From: Tretioscincus oriximinensis
Taxonomy: Eukaryota > Chordata > Lepidosauria > Squamata > Gymnophthalmidae
Length of the DNA: 64,000 nt
Direction of reading: 5' to 3'
NCBI GenBank assembly: GCA_022410635.1
Contig: JAJVDF010000489.1
Span: 454,453 to 518,452 of the forward strand
The position numbers and the translations under genes are program-made. Each line of letters opens with the position of its first letter. Within the stretch, counting starts at the first letter, position 1. Below the pieces are notes generated by a model. That model was not told where the DNA came from. It ran no database searches and saw only the letters and a list, made by a program, of their open reading frames with translations. Of this stretch, positions 33,220 through 44,340 are shown piece by piece.

Positions 33220-33578
33220 ATATTGAACTGGCAACATTATCTTGCCAATCAATTAATGATGGATTTTTTGGATAATAAAGAAAGTATAAATATAGAAAGA
33301 CAAATTATGTGGATGGGGAAATGGGCTAAACTGATTATTTAAAGTCAACTTACATGGATGGGGAAACATGAATTATTTGAATGTAATCAAATTGGTCCTT
33401 GAGAGATAAGTAATGTACATAAAATGTCTCAGTCTCCCGGGGGGAAGGGGGACGAGAGGGAGAAAAGCATAAAACCTGGTAAATATATGTATACTGTACA
33501 TTGTACATATGTATATTTGTATATAGATATATGTGATTTATGTTTACCAATAGAAAAATTAAAAGAAAAAAACAGAGT
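33220..33578 (+). mobile_element. Probable L1 3' end
   Basis: It ends in an A-rich tail (AATAGAAAAATTAAAAGAAA, 33549-33568) preceded by a TATA-rich segment and a G-rich polypurine tract (GGGGGGAAGGGGGACGAGAG near 33438-33457). The minus-strand L1 at 52.5 kb has the same layout: G run, AT-rich spacer, A tail. A G-rich polypurine tract in the 3' UTR is a known L1 feature. The coding part is not recognisable, so the assignment is tentative. Confidence 0.45.
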
Positions 33579-33599
33579 TCTTATTATATTCTCACATGT

Positions 33600-33800
33600 T
33601 CTTATGTGGTAGCGAATTCCACAGACCAATTATTCTTTGGGTGAAACAATATTTCTAGTCTGTCTTAAGCCTCCAGCTTATAAACTTCAGAGTGTGTCCC
33701 TTGGTTTTAGCTACAAATCTTTTTTTTACACCATCCAGGATTTTATATAAGTGAATGAAGTTACCTCATAAATGCTATTTTTACAGCTGAAGAAGCAGTA
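33600..33800 (-). mobile_element. CR1-related fragment, degraded
   Basis: On the plus strand, GCGAATTCCACAGACCAATT, CTTTGGGTGAAACAATATTT and TTCAGAGTGTGTCCCTTGG parallel the reversed CR1-like ORF2 tail (compare 15820-15915: AATTCCACAGACTGATGACC, CTGGGTGAAAAAATACTTTC). It is more diverged, and may be a distinct CR1-group family. Confidence 0.55.
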
Positions 33801-33868
33801 GTATATATAAATCTTTGGGTTTTCCAAGATACTGAATCCTAGGATAAAGCATCTGGACAAACTGTCTG

Positions 33869-34170
33869 TACTGAATGGCTCAGTCACTTAGGAATCGGCT
33901 GCTCATCTGGGAGTTTGGGTTTTGAAGCCTTGTGTCGGANGTGGGGAGGGGTGAGCACCTTACAGTAGCCTGTAGCTCTAGCCAACCCAGCTACTTGAAA
34001 GCAAGAATTGCAAGAATTTGCAACTGACTGCAAGTAGATACATGGTAACCACCACAGCCTGGTGGGGAAGATAGAATGTAAGCCTTTGGACAAAATACTC
34101 TTGTAAGCTGCTTTGAGTTCCTTTGAAAGGTGAGAGAAGCAGAGTATAAGAACCCAGTTCTTCTTTTTCT
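33869..34170 (+). mobile_element. tRNA-derived SINE, near full length
   Basis: The same family as 6293-6598: degraded A box (TGGCTCAGTCAC), B-box region GGGTTTTGAAGCC, GGGGAGGGGTGAGCACCTTA, CAAGAATTGCAAGAATTTGC, CTGGTGGGGAAGATAGAATG, CTTGTAAGCTGCTTTGAGTT, and a tail TTCTTCTTTTTCT. The B box has lost its CG (TTTCGAA to TTTTGAA), consistent with CpG decay. One N. Confidence 0.85.
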
Positions 34171-35840
34171 ACTACTGTACATTTGTTAAACCCAGTTTGT
34201 GAGTTGTTTTTCCCTGCAACGCTATTATTGTGAGATTCCATCCCAATAAATCTGGACTGNGTTAGAATTCCAGGAAAGCACATGACAACCCCAACATAGT
34301 ACCTGGATAACCTTGGGTTTTATATGTGCAGACAATCTTCTACATCCTTAGAGAGTTATTGTTGAAATTACTGGCATAAACAGTGGAATCCAGGATTAAG
34401 CATGGCTAGAGTTGTAAAACAGTTCCCACACTAGGCAGGATATGCAAAAATATTTTGGGTTAGTGAAGGGAAAAGTGAGGTTTGCATTTTCATGCTAACA
34501 AAATAAACCTGTCTTTTTCCTTTCCTGTTGCTGAAATCTTTCAGGTCTGTTTTCTCTACACCATGACTGAAGAAGCAGAAGTCATTTGAGGAAAAAAAAA
34601 TGAGAAGGTTAGTATATAATTTATTTGAATAATTATTACGTAATTTTGCTCACTGTTTATTGTAAATATTTGCTGTAGTCTGAAAAACACAGTATGACAT
34701 GCCATGGAAATATGTCCTGTCATTTCCTAGTGCCATGGAAATGTGTCCCATCTTTGGAGAAGCTGGGGAAAGTATTCTTCAAATGAACGAATGAATACAT
34801 ATAAATAAAGAAGTCATAGGATAGCGCAAAATGTCACTGTGTGTACCCCCACTCCCATTTAATAAAATAAAGGTATCATACCTGATAGCTTTCCATGCTC
34901 ATATTTTCTTGACAATACCTGTCAAATCCAATAATACAGTGATAATATTGACATGGGTCAAGGGAACTGCTGGAGATTGGAAAAACAGTAGGTTTCTTTG
35001 CACATGTTTGTAAGATTGCTTGGATCCTTAGACAATCTTACCACATCTCTTGCTGAGAGAAGGGAGCCAGCTCTGGTAAAAAAAGTCTGCAAGCTCGCTG
35101 GGGGACCTCTAATGGAGGGTATTAAAAGGTAAAAGAAAAACAAGGCGACAAAGCTGCAGGGAGAGTTGGTTACCCCGGGATAGAGAAGATGGAGCCTACC
35201 TAGTTTATTTCCTGTGCAGCTCTTTTAAAGGCTCAGGTCAAAAGTGGAGTTACATAAATCAGCTGACTTAAAAATTTCCCAGGCTTCCTTTTGCTTNATG
35301 GAAATATCCTGTGGCTGGTTCTGCCCTCTCCTTTCTTCTGGATCAGCTTTGTGTGTCCCCAGAGGTTGTTTCCTGGCTGGACAGGAAAAAGAAGCTGATT
35401 GTCCTTTTAAACATGTGCTCGATAATGCCATGAGCTTGAAAACCTCCATTAAATTATTTTGCTTTGGCATGCCCTCGGGGCTTGAGAAGAAGTACTTGTA
35501 GACAACAGCACAGGGGAGGGGGAGTTGCAGAGGTAATGTAAAAAGATGCTTTGTACTTACTTGCATTAGTTAGATAGCTAATCCAATTATAGGCTGAAAC
35601 AATAACTAAACAGGAGTGAATAAACTTCTATATATTACAAACTATGGAATATTAATACAGGGGCTTTTCTATAAACAGGAACGCTAAGCAAATGCTACAC
35701 ATGTTGAACATTTTCAACCTCCTTACAGTTTAGAATCACTAAGTCACAGCACCCTGCAGTGCATGAAGCTTATTCAGTTGAGAAAATATATAAAAAAATT
35801 AGATGATGCCATGAATACTGGGTCAGCTGTGCAGATAGAT
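34171..35840. other. No gene or clear repeat
   Basis: Unique-looking DNA. Overlapping frames on both strands near 35.2-35.6 kb (113 and 85 codons) contain an N and show no known motif. Confidence 0.4.
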
Positions 35841-35883
35841 GGTTTATTTACTTACATTTATATTCCACTCTTATACCCAAAGG

Positions 35884-36137
35884 CAGAGCTGGATTTAGGC
35901 TGTATTTTGCCCATGGGCTGTAATTTCCTTACTTACCTTACTTACTTACCTTACTTACTTGCCTTACTTACCCTACTTCCTCTACTTACTTACCCTACTT
36001 ACCTTACCTACCTTACTTACTTACTTTACTCCCCATCTTCCCTCAGGTACTTTGGGTTTCATAATAAGAAAAGCAATAAAAATATCAATATCCTATTAGT
36101 ACTACCAGTATCTATATTTTGCCTAAATATGGCCCTG
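35884..36137. mobile_element. hAT-like MITE, 254 bp, 8-bp target duplication, internal (CTTAC)n
   Basis: Terminal inverted repeats: left CAGAGCTGGATTTAGGC; right, on the reverse strand, CAGGGCCATATTTAGGC. Both fit the CAGNG start common in hAT elements. It is flanked by CCCAAAGG (35876-35883) and CTCAAAGG (36138-36145), matching at 7 of 8 positions. 8-bp duplications are the hAT hallmark. The interior holds a long imperfect CTTAC/CTTACC array (about 35929-36030) that enlarges it relative to its sister at 48993-49174. It encodes no protein. Confidence 0.82.
35929..36030. repeat. Imperfect (CTTAC)n / (CTTACTTAC)n microsatellite
   Basis: Repeated CTTAC and CTTACC units inside the hAT-like MITE. 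The sister element has TTTA units at the same place. The leucine/threonine/tyrosine-rich frame across it (35763-36176) is repeat translation. Confidence 0.9.
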
Positions 36138-36440
36138 CTCAAAGGTCTCAGGGCAGATCACAATAAAAAAACATAAAACAGATTAAAATAGGACAATTAA
36201 AAATAGAACAGTCTTTTCAAAAAATTGTGGGCTCAGATGAAAGCGAGCCTCTTCACCCAACATCTGAACGTGTACATGCCTGATGTAGGTGNCTAATGTA
36301 CCTCAGAGGGGAGAAAATTACACAACATGGGGGCTGTCACAGAGAAGACTCTGCCTTCTGTCCACATTCTTTGACAAGTGAAGGAGGTGGGGCTGTCCTG
36401 AGAGCCTCATCAAAAGTTCTTAGGGTGCAGGCAGGTACTT

Positions 36441-37018
36441 CTGGGAAGGATTTTTTTCTTCAAATATTTGCACAGAACTCTTTCAAGTTCCCTGAAACTC
36501 AGACTTACTGCTCAGTTTACCTGTAAGTTTGTTGCACTTTAACTGTATTCTTCTCCTCAGTGGAAATAATGTAGTGCACATGATCTTTCCTCACTTTAAG
36601 CTCATCACTGTATTTTACAGAAGTTAGATTGACAGTACACCACCCAATGGAATTCAAAGACTTTAATGGTTGAGCTGGAATTTGAACCAAGTATTTATTT
36701 GAGGCTTGGAACCTATTCTGCTACATTCTTAATGTCATGAAAAATAACGGTTGATTTACTTCTGCTTTAGACAGTTTGAGTTGAGTCTTTTCAAAGAATG
36801 AAAGTTTCAATAGGAAAGATAAAAAATCATCGAAAAACAAAATAACATGTAACTGCTCTGTTGTTCGGTCTATAAAACAATTAAAAACGTTTCATGATTT
36901 AGAGTTTCTGGGGTGTTTTGTCATGGTCTAGACTACTAAGATTGCAACCTGAGCCTTCAGATGTAACTGCAATATTTGGTGATGGTTGATGGTTTACAGA
37001 GCCACAAAGTTCCAAGTG
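36441..37018. other. No gene or clear repeat
   Basis: Unique-looking DNA. Confidence 0.4.
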
Positions 37019-37150
37019 ATTTTATTTATTTATTTATTTATTTACATTTATACTCTGCCCTGTACCCAAAGGTCTCATGGCAGCCAACAATAAAACAACA
37101 ATACAAAATTACCACTAAAAACAATATAAAACATGGAAGGTAATTGTGTT
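37019..37150 (-). mobile_element. L2 LINE extreme 3' end
   Basis: A reversed L2 tail: TTTA repeats, ACATTTATACTCTGCCCTG, TACCCAAAGGTCTCATGGCA, then an A-rich stretch. It mirrors 4660-4730. Confidence 0.8.
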
Positions 37151-37407
37151 ATCAAATGATATAAAAAAAGTTGTATTATTCATCCAAATTTTGAGTTATT
37201 CTTTTGTAACTCTATTTTTATCTGCAGGTTCAATAATGCAAGTTCAGATCCAAAAGGGGAAGATTCTATCATTTTTCTTTTATAATTTATGGTAACAGAA
37301 TCACCTCTCCCCCAATAACGGAATCACTGTTAAGCTGGTAACGGAATCGCCTCATTACAAATTGTTCCCATTTTCTGAGTTTTACTGTTTGTTTTTTTTG
37401 AATTTCT
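37151..37407. other. No gene or clear repeat
   Basis: A short unique-looking stretch between an L2 tail and a SINE. Confidence 0.4.
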
Positions 37408-37600
37408 GAAGAGGAAGTTGGGTTTTTATACTCTGCTTTTCTCACCCGAAGTGACTCGATGTGGCTTACAATGTTTTTTTTTTCACTGAAGGCTTCCATT
37501 CTATCTTCCCTACCATGCTGTGGTGGTTCCCATCTATCTCCACATCCAACACAGGGCTCNAAACCCGATCTCTTAGATGAAAGAGAGGCACTTAAACAAC
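37408..37600 (-). mobile_element. tRNA-derived SINE with internal deletion
   Basis: The reversed 3' part (GAAGTTGGGTTTTTATACTC, CACCCGAAGTGACTCGATGT, CCATTCTATCTTCCCTACC) runs directly into the reversed head (ACACAGGGCTCNAAACCCGA, CTTAGATGAAAGAGAGGC). About 100 bases of the body between them (the TTGCAA-rich block and the GGTGCTCACCCC block) are missing. The N sits inside the reversed B box. Confidence 0.75.
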
Positions 37601-39204
37601 AGGAAGTGCTACCATTGTACAGAGAAAAGATGAGCTGATTTCAAAGTATCTTGATAAATCCATTATAGATTTTGAGATAAGTAATTTCAGAAAGAATCCT
37701 GAAGAAGTGTGGTGGCTATTATATTCAAGACATTTAATATATGTATGTTTCTGGTAAGTTTAGGTTAATTATTAAACATTGCTGTGTTAATCTGTTAAGA
37801 ACAAAATAGACTTGAAAATTACTTCAGCATTCTGATTATTCTTATGTTCAAAAATTACAATTATTCATGACTAGTGGAAACCCCACAAAAATGTGGATTT
37901 GAAAATCATGTATTGAAGTGCCAAATGCAGAAATACTCCATGTAATTTTGTTCTTACGCATACAGCAAAACAAATGCAAAGTTGCATCAAACTTAAATAT
38001 GTAATCAATTAAAGAAAAGGCAACTGGGCGATTCCCTTACCTTGGTGTAGTGATTCTGTTACTTTAATAAATTTGCACACCTGGCTAAATAATTTATCAT
38101 ATGTCTACCAAAATTATGTACAAGAATTCCCCATGTCTTATTATTCAGTGAAAAAAGTAAAATCCAAAGTTAATTCTGTGAGCTGGATTTACCATTTTTA
38201 CCTGAATTTGTAATGCCATGTCCAAAAACGGTGATTCTAAAGGGGTATAAGTATATGAAGATTAACTCAAGGTTGAACATTTTTATACTAACTGATAGTA
38301 TTTCTAAAAGTCATTCCTGTGAACTGTGAATTATGGTGTACACTGCAGCAGCTCTTGTGGGAGGCCGGGAAATTCGCTCCTTGCCACCTTATGGAAGTGT
38401 CCATCATCCAGAAAGTAGTGAACAGTGAGGCATTNCTTGTGGAATTGCCAGTTATACAAATAAATAGTTGCAGCAATTTAAATAGAAGTAAATGTAAACT
38501 TTGCAGAGATTATTGCAACATGTATGCATTNGCTTGGTCTATTGCCTAATTGGTTTGTTTTGGGATCCTTGTGAAGCCTTATATGGATTACTATTCTATA
38601 GCTATACTCGTAGAAGTGGTTTGCAAATCAGAAACAAAATCTAGAATTAGGAGGAGAGGAGTGGAATAGTTGATAGCATTTCTTTTTCTCTACCTTAGCA
38701 ACGACTGTGGTAAATTGAGGCTAACAAGAACATCCCTACTTCACCATCATTTGTTTGACCAGAAGATGTGTCAAGGACTTTAATGGTTATTATAATTTGG
38801 TTTGTCTGATTGACCTGTTGTAAATGTTCTTTTGGACTGGATTCTAACGCCTGACTCACACTTGGCCTTATTCAGTTCCAGAAAGTGGTTTAAGAGCTCT
38901 GTGGTAGGATCTGTGTTAATCTGGAATGATGTGGAGACTGGAGTTCCCTTAGAACACTTTCTGGAACAGAATAAACCCAAGATATGATAGAAAGTAGCTA
39001 GTGTTTGTTTCTACTGTAATATTGCATCTGTACACAATAGGAAGATACTTAATATGAAATAATCTTAGATTAGTGGGATTTAAATCAATGAATTACAAGT
39101 ATTTCAGAAAAAGAAATCTTCATTGAACTATCCGCAATTCTAATGTAGCGCCCTGGATAGAGTTACCAGATAAAATCTGGGATAGAAGATCACTCCTTTA
39201 AGAG
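37601..39204. other. No gene recognised
   Basis: Unique-looking DNA. Just before the next element, 39165-39204 (GAGTTACCAGATAAAATCTG) and 39495-39515 (ATCTGCCAACCCTAG) are weakly complementary and may be ends of an older repeat interrupted by it. I cannot confirm this. Confidence 0.35.
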
Positions 39205-39390
39205 AGTCCAGCAAAGGGGCTAGTAGCACTTAGAGACTAACAGTAGAAAAGTAGGTGGCATAAGTTATCGTAGATACGTATGTATCTACAATAGCTTATG
39301 CTACCTGCTTTTCTACTGTTAGCCTCTAAGTGCTACCAGCTCCTTTGCTGGACTTTCTACTAGACTAAAACAGCTATTTCTCCGAAATTG
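39205..39390 (+). mobile_element. PLE-derived inverted-repeat element, second well-preserved copy
   Basis: The left arm (39205-39276, starting AGTCCAGCAAAGG) pairs with the right arm (39283-39354, ending CCTTTGCTGGACT) across a 6-base spacer CGTATG. Mismatches are few. A single-copy tail follows on the right: TTCTACTAGACTAAAACAGC then TATTTCTCCGAAATTG. It is the mirror orientation of the 9.6-kb copy and breaks at the same places: outer arm end at AGTCCAGC, inner junction beside GTAGA, and 3' tail ending GAAATTG. No clear target duplication was found. Confidence 0.82.
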
Positions 39391-41480
39391 ACTACAGAAG
39401 AGAGGCTTTTTACTAGATACTGTTTATGATGCCTGGAGCATCTTGAGGAGGATCACTTTTTCAAACCCATTAAAGTTGTGAATTACTGATCTGCCAACCC
39501 TAGACTGTGATCATAGCCCTTTTCATTCTCTGAAACTTAATACATTGAATTTTGGTATTCTCCAGCCATATGTTAAATTAAGCAATTCAAACAATACAAT
39601 ACTTGCATATCATACTTTACCAATATAATGCCTGAAGCATACAACTAGTAAGGTGTGAAAAATTCAAGTTATTTCTCTGGTGTTACTCTGAAAACATTTT
39701 TATAATCCAAAAATTGAAATAGGTTGGCTTCTGAAATGTAGGCACAATGAGATCATTGTTGCTTAGTCAGCTTTTACAGAGACTCTCAAATCTGTTATTG
39801 AAACTTGGTATTTTTTGTGTGTTCACATCATTGACTCAAAACCCCTTGAGGCTTCACATCATGGTAGTTAGAATTGAGGTCAAATCCTGAAAAAGAAAAA
39901 GAGCTGAGACAGGTTTGTTTACTTGTTCTGTTTTGCCTCCCTGTCATGTGACCCAACAGTGATAATGTTAGGGTGAGTTGGCAGCTTTACCAGAACCACT
40001 TACATGTCAGCATCAGAGCTGACCACATTCCCGTGATCTCATTCTGCAAGATGAGGTCATTAGCATGAGATTATCAAGTTATCACAACATATTGGTCACT
40101 CTCTGGAGTATCTAAAGCGTACAGTGGNATATATCATCACTCATTACAATTTCGATGTGTAAGGATTTGGATGTTCAGATTCTTCATTTTTATCCTCTTT
40201 TAAGCTAACTGAAAAATTATAATCATAGGCCTCCTGAGAAAGAATTGCTTTGCTAGTTTGCTGCAAAATCTAAGAAATGAAAAATACTGTTTTATATTGA
40301 TGTAAACCCTGTTCTGTTCCATTATCTTAGTTAAGGAATTTTAGCTATCACTGGCAAAGTTAATGGAGGAAATGAAGCTAATATTCTCTTGAGATTTGCA
40401 TAGAATTTATTTTATTTTTAATAAAAGAGTATTATGGCTTAGGACCAGATTCTTAGTTTTATAGTGCAGAGCAAAAATGTAAAGTAGAGATGGATTGAAC
40501 CAGGTTCTGTATGTACTGAGACAGGCCTTGATAGGGATTTCTTAAGAGCTACTATCAGCTAAACCTCTCTTAAAATTCAGGGCTCATTTTAATAATAACA
40601 CAGACATTCTCATGCTCATAAAGAACAAGTCTGACCTTCCTCCTTTATCCCTCAGGNACCTTGGGTTAGACGCATGTTCATGGGCAGTGGCAAAAATTAT
40701 TTACATGTCGGGGGCAAACACATATTGAATATAGGTTGCTTCAAGATGTAAGGGTTTGCCAGCTTTGAAATTTTCTGTATGTTGATTGACATGGNGTAAA
40801 GACTGAATAATGTTTAGGGAAAGAAAAATAATCCTTGGAATTAGGACACAAACTGAAGTTTGGATGGCATGGTTGTTTGTGATAGGATAAAGTTAAAAGA
40901 TATCATGGATTTTAAAAACTACTTCGTGAGATTTTGCCCTGCTAAAAATATGAAATGGATTCAAGCCCAGATTATGTTCAAAAATACCTTCCCCATCTTT
41001 CAGTTGGAATTATGTGAGAATGCATCCTAAAATTTAGTAACTAAGCCAAACAATTCTAATTATGCATTCTTATTTTCATTTGACCTATAGAGTGTGATTC
41101 ACTCTATAGTTAGGTGGTTAGGATATTTGAACGCAACCTTAAGGGTTACATTTAAATGATGGAAAAATTGCTTTCTAAAAATCATTCTATGGTATTAGGG
41201 ACAACTTTTGGTTCTNTGAAGATGGGATGCTAATTATGTACTGGAGAAACTAATTGTGTTAAAGTTGTGAAAAACTATTTGCTTGTTTGCTGATGAAAAC
41301 TTCCTGTATTTTGNATTTTTCTCTACAGTATTTAATTGAAAAGTCTGGCATGTATTGACTTGTCCCATTTCATCATAGCTGTGGCTTTCGTGTTAATCAG
41401 CTTGGCATGTCCTATGTATCTGAAAATACCTTTATTCAAACACTGTTCACTTGAAGATTTCTATGGTATTTTATAACTTC
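39391..41480. other. No gene or clear repeat
   Basis: AT-rich unique-looking DNA with no open frame of note and several N bases. Confidence 0.45.
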
Positions 41481-41640
41481 TTTTTATTTATTAATTTATT
41501 AATTAATTAATTTATTTATACATACATACTTCTACCCCACACATACCCAAAGGTCTCATGGCCAACAATCATAACAACAAAGTTAACATTTTAAAACAGT
41601 AACAAATAATATCTGAAGATGGNTGGCATTTCTTCAACTT
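41481..41640 (-). mobile_element. L2 LINE extreme 3' end
   Basis: A TTTA/TTAA repeat tail followed by CTACCCCACACATACCCAAA and GGTCTCATGGCCAACAATCA, then an A-rich stretch and GGCATTTCTTCAACTTAG. It is the reversed L2 terminus. Confidence 0.78.
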
Positions 41641-42784
41641 AGAATGCAAGGCTTTTATTTTGCCTTCTTCAGAAATAGTATATTTGCTGCATATCAAAAA
41701 ATGGAGCAAATTGCTCATCAGCTTTGGAAATATAAGCTTACCTATATTCCACTAGATAAGATTAATTGCTGTGCCACAGATAAAAAAAATGAAAATGAAG
41801 GAGGTGTATCAGAGAGTAGTATTTTTTTAATATACACAAATTTCAGAATTTGCACTTCCAAGACTGATATGTAAACTGAAACATAAGTACTCTTAGAAAT
41901 TCATTTCTCCAAATTGTGTTGAAATTTTAAGGCAAAAATATTCATGAATTCTAATGATGACACATTGAAATGCAAATTATGAAGATTAGGAACTATGAAA
42001 TCCGTACTATAATTAATTTTTGTGGCGGCTTGAGCAGCGATGGGACCTCTAACCAATCAACTATGCAGGGAGTGTAAAACCTCCTTACCTCCATTGCTGA
42101 TTGGTTGATCATGACTGGCCATGTATTTCTGCTTTCACATGATATTCCTGGCCTGCCAGTCCTTCCGCTCCCTTGCAGACTCACCGAGCAAAAGGTAAGA
42201 TGCGAGGGCACAGAGGGGATGGGGGATGGCAGAAAATGTGGCAGCAGAGGCAAGGAAGGGATGCCTGCTAGAATGGCCATTCATGGATTCAGGAATGGGC
42301 NGACTCTCCTAGTCTCTCCATACATATAATAAAACATGTAGCAAAGAATCCAACATTCTGAGGTATAATGACCAATGACAGGGCTCCGAACTTTAACTGC
42401 NAAACCTTTAGTGCCCCAGTACAGTGTCCTGATTGCCCTATTCTGGCTACACCCCTGGTATATAGAAGTTATATTTATTTTCTTTCAAGATTCACGTGGC
42501 TAGTTTAGGAGCATTATTATATCTGGGTTTTCATTGTTGTTTTTAACACTGTGGGCCTTGGTGCAGTAGTTGTACCTTGAAATACAGAAGAAACGTGTTT
42601 GGCCTTTTCCTCACACCATTTTTATGTTGACCTTCTTACATATGCAGTTGCATTCGTTCCCTGTTGAGAAAATATAAGTACGTGTTCCTTCTTTCAGTAG
42701 GATTAAAGCAAATGAACAGAAAACCAATTTAAAATGGCAAGAGTTGGAGGGAAAGTGATCCCCCTCTTTTCATTTCTCAGTAAA
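41641..42784. other. No gene recognised
   Basis: Unique-looking DNA with a G/C-richer part at 42.0-42.45 kb. CTCTAACCAATCAAC (42050-42064) is partly repeated in reverse near 42101 (GATTGGTTGATC) and as a phrase at 44493 (CTCTAACCAAC), hinting at an unassigned repeat. Confidence 0.35.
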
Positions 42785-42962
42785 GAGAATAAACCAGTGG
42801 AACAGTTTGCCACAGTGGGGTGGTGAGTTCGCCTTCTCTGGAAGTCTTCAAACAGAGACTGGACGACTGTCTGGGNTGGTTTAATGAATCCTGCATCGAG
42901 CAGGGGTTGGACCAGATGACCCCGGAGGTCCCTTCCAACTCTATGATTCTATGATTCTATGA
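42785..42962 (+). mobile_element. CR1 LINE 3' end
   Basis: GTGGAACAGTTTGCCACAGT, TCTGGAAGTCTTCAAACAGA, GGACCAGATGACCCCGGAGG and TCCCTTCCAACTC, then three ATTCTATG-type octamers. This is the classic CR1 ORF2 tail and 3' terminus. It is better preserved than the 2652 copy. Confidence 0.92.
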
Positions 42963-44340
42963 AAGGAAAAACAAAAGCAACAACAATAAGCATGCATTGG
43001 AAATTCCTTGTTGTTTACTGGTGAGGTTTGTTTGTTTATTATTAAGGTATGAGGCCAGCTAGTATTGATGAGGTTGGATATTACTTGGATTGGTCCAGGA
43101 GAATCCCATAGAGGTTAAGGCCCTTTCCATATTTGCTACAGAGAATGGTCCTGCAGTTTGTGGAAAGACACCATTTGCGTCGCTATCTACCAGGAATCCC
43201 TCCAAAAGCTGGAGCTGCTCCTCACCCTCGCCTAGAAAACATTTCTGCAGAAGTGCAAATGGGAAAAATGAAGCTTTTCAGTGTGAAGCCAGTTTGTTTT
43301 CCCCACATGTAACATGCATGCTCTTCCCTTGCCGAGTTGCAGCAAGGGGAGGTGCGGAATCTGGGCTTGGGCCAGAAACCCTGCCTTGCTGTGTTTGCAT
43401 TCTGCTACAGAAAAGAAGATGTTCCTACACCCGGGGTGTAAAAGGAAAAGTCTGGTCTAAATGCTTACTGGCTGAAGTGGATTCAAACCAGTTAAGATAT
43501 TCTGTAAACTGAATAGTTAGGTAATTGTATTTTAACCACAAGCAGCTCTTGCTTTTGTTTAGCTTTCATGCCAGCTGCACAGGAATCCACTGCAACAGAA
43601 AGCTTTGCTAGTTATTGTTTTCCTGCTTGGAAATCACCTCTCTGTAGGAAGTATAGCTCACAGTTATAGGTAATAACATTAGTCAGCTTTGCATATATTT
43701 AAATAGGTCTGAATAGTTGTCATCCACAGCTTCCGGAGTGCAATAATTTATATCCACAGCATTATCTCGTTTGGTTAAATAGAAATTGTATTGGAGGTGA
43801 TTTCCACATGTTAAGACATTAATGTGTAGATTGGTATATAGTAATGGATTGATTCACTCCCTCTGTGCTACATTTGTTGCATGTGTCCAGTAAGGTTATT
43901 TTTATCCTATTTTGCTAGGTAATACTGAGCTTACCATTCTCAGACATACGAGTAAGTGGATCAGTTCCCTGGATTATCAATGTACTGGGGAAAAACAGTT
44001 ACTGAAGTGCACTATACAATATGGTTAGTGTATAGAGAGCTGTGACATGTGAATAATTTTGGCAAGAAATTGAGAGTGTTTCTGTATGAATCCCTTTTTT
44101 GCTGTTGCTAACCTGGAAAGAGAAACTAGCCAATGATATTTGATTATTTGAATGATTTGTATTACCTCACAAATTATCAAGAGGGTGGTGTGAGAGCCGA
44201 AGGGATATGATATACCTGAAGGTGGGATAAAAGGGAAGGGATATGCCACCACAGTATCAATTATTTTAGATTTAATATCTTTCAGAACAGTTGGTATAGT
44301 ATTTAATATTAGTTATTCTGACTTAGGCTGCACCAAAATT
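42963..44340. other. No gene recognised; longest non-repeat frame here
   Basis: A 140-codon plus-strand frame (43090-43512) lies in a locally GC-richer patch. It has many Cys and Ser residues and no domain I can name. Without splice signals or homology I do not call it a gene. Confidence 0.4.

Larger units (their letters stand above)
35841..36440 (-). mobile_element. L2 LINE 3' half, split by a hAT-like MITE
   Basis: The reversed L2 3' end (GGTTTATTTACTTACATTTA, CTTATACCCAAAGG) is interrupted at 35884. It resumes after 36137 with CAAAGGTCTCAGGGCAG and an A-rich stretch. It then continues into reversed coding and UTR blocks (CACAACATGGGGGCTGTCAC, AGAGAAGACTCTGCCTTCTG) to about 36440. Joining the outer halves in the mind gives the ordinary L2 tail, so the insertion is clearly secondary. 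Confidence 0.85.

Noticed and set aside
35763..36176. 137-codon Leu/Thr/Tyr-rich frame
   Set aside because: Runs through the CTTAC array of a hAT-like MITE and L2 tail sequence.
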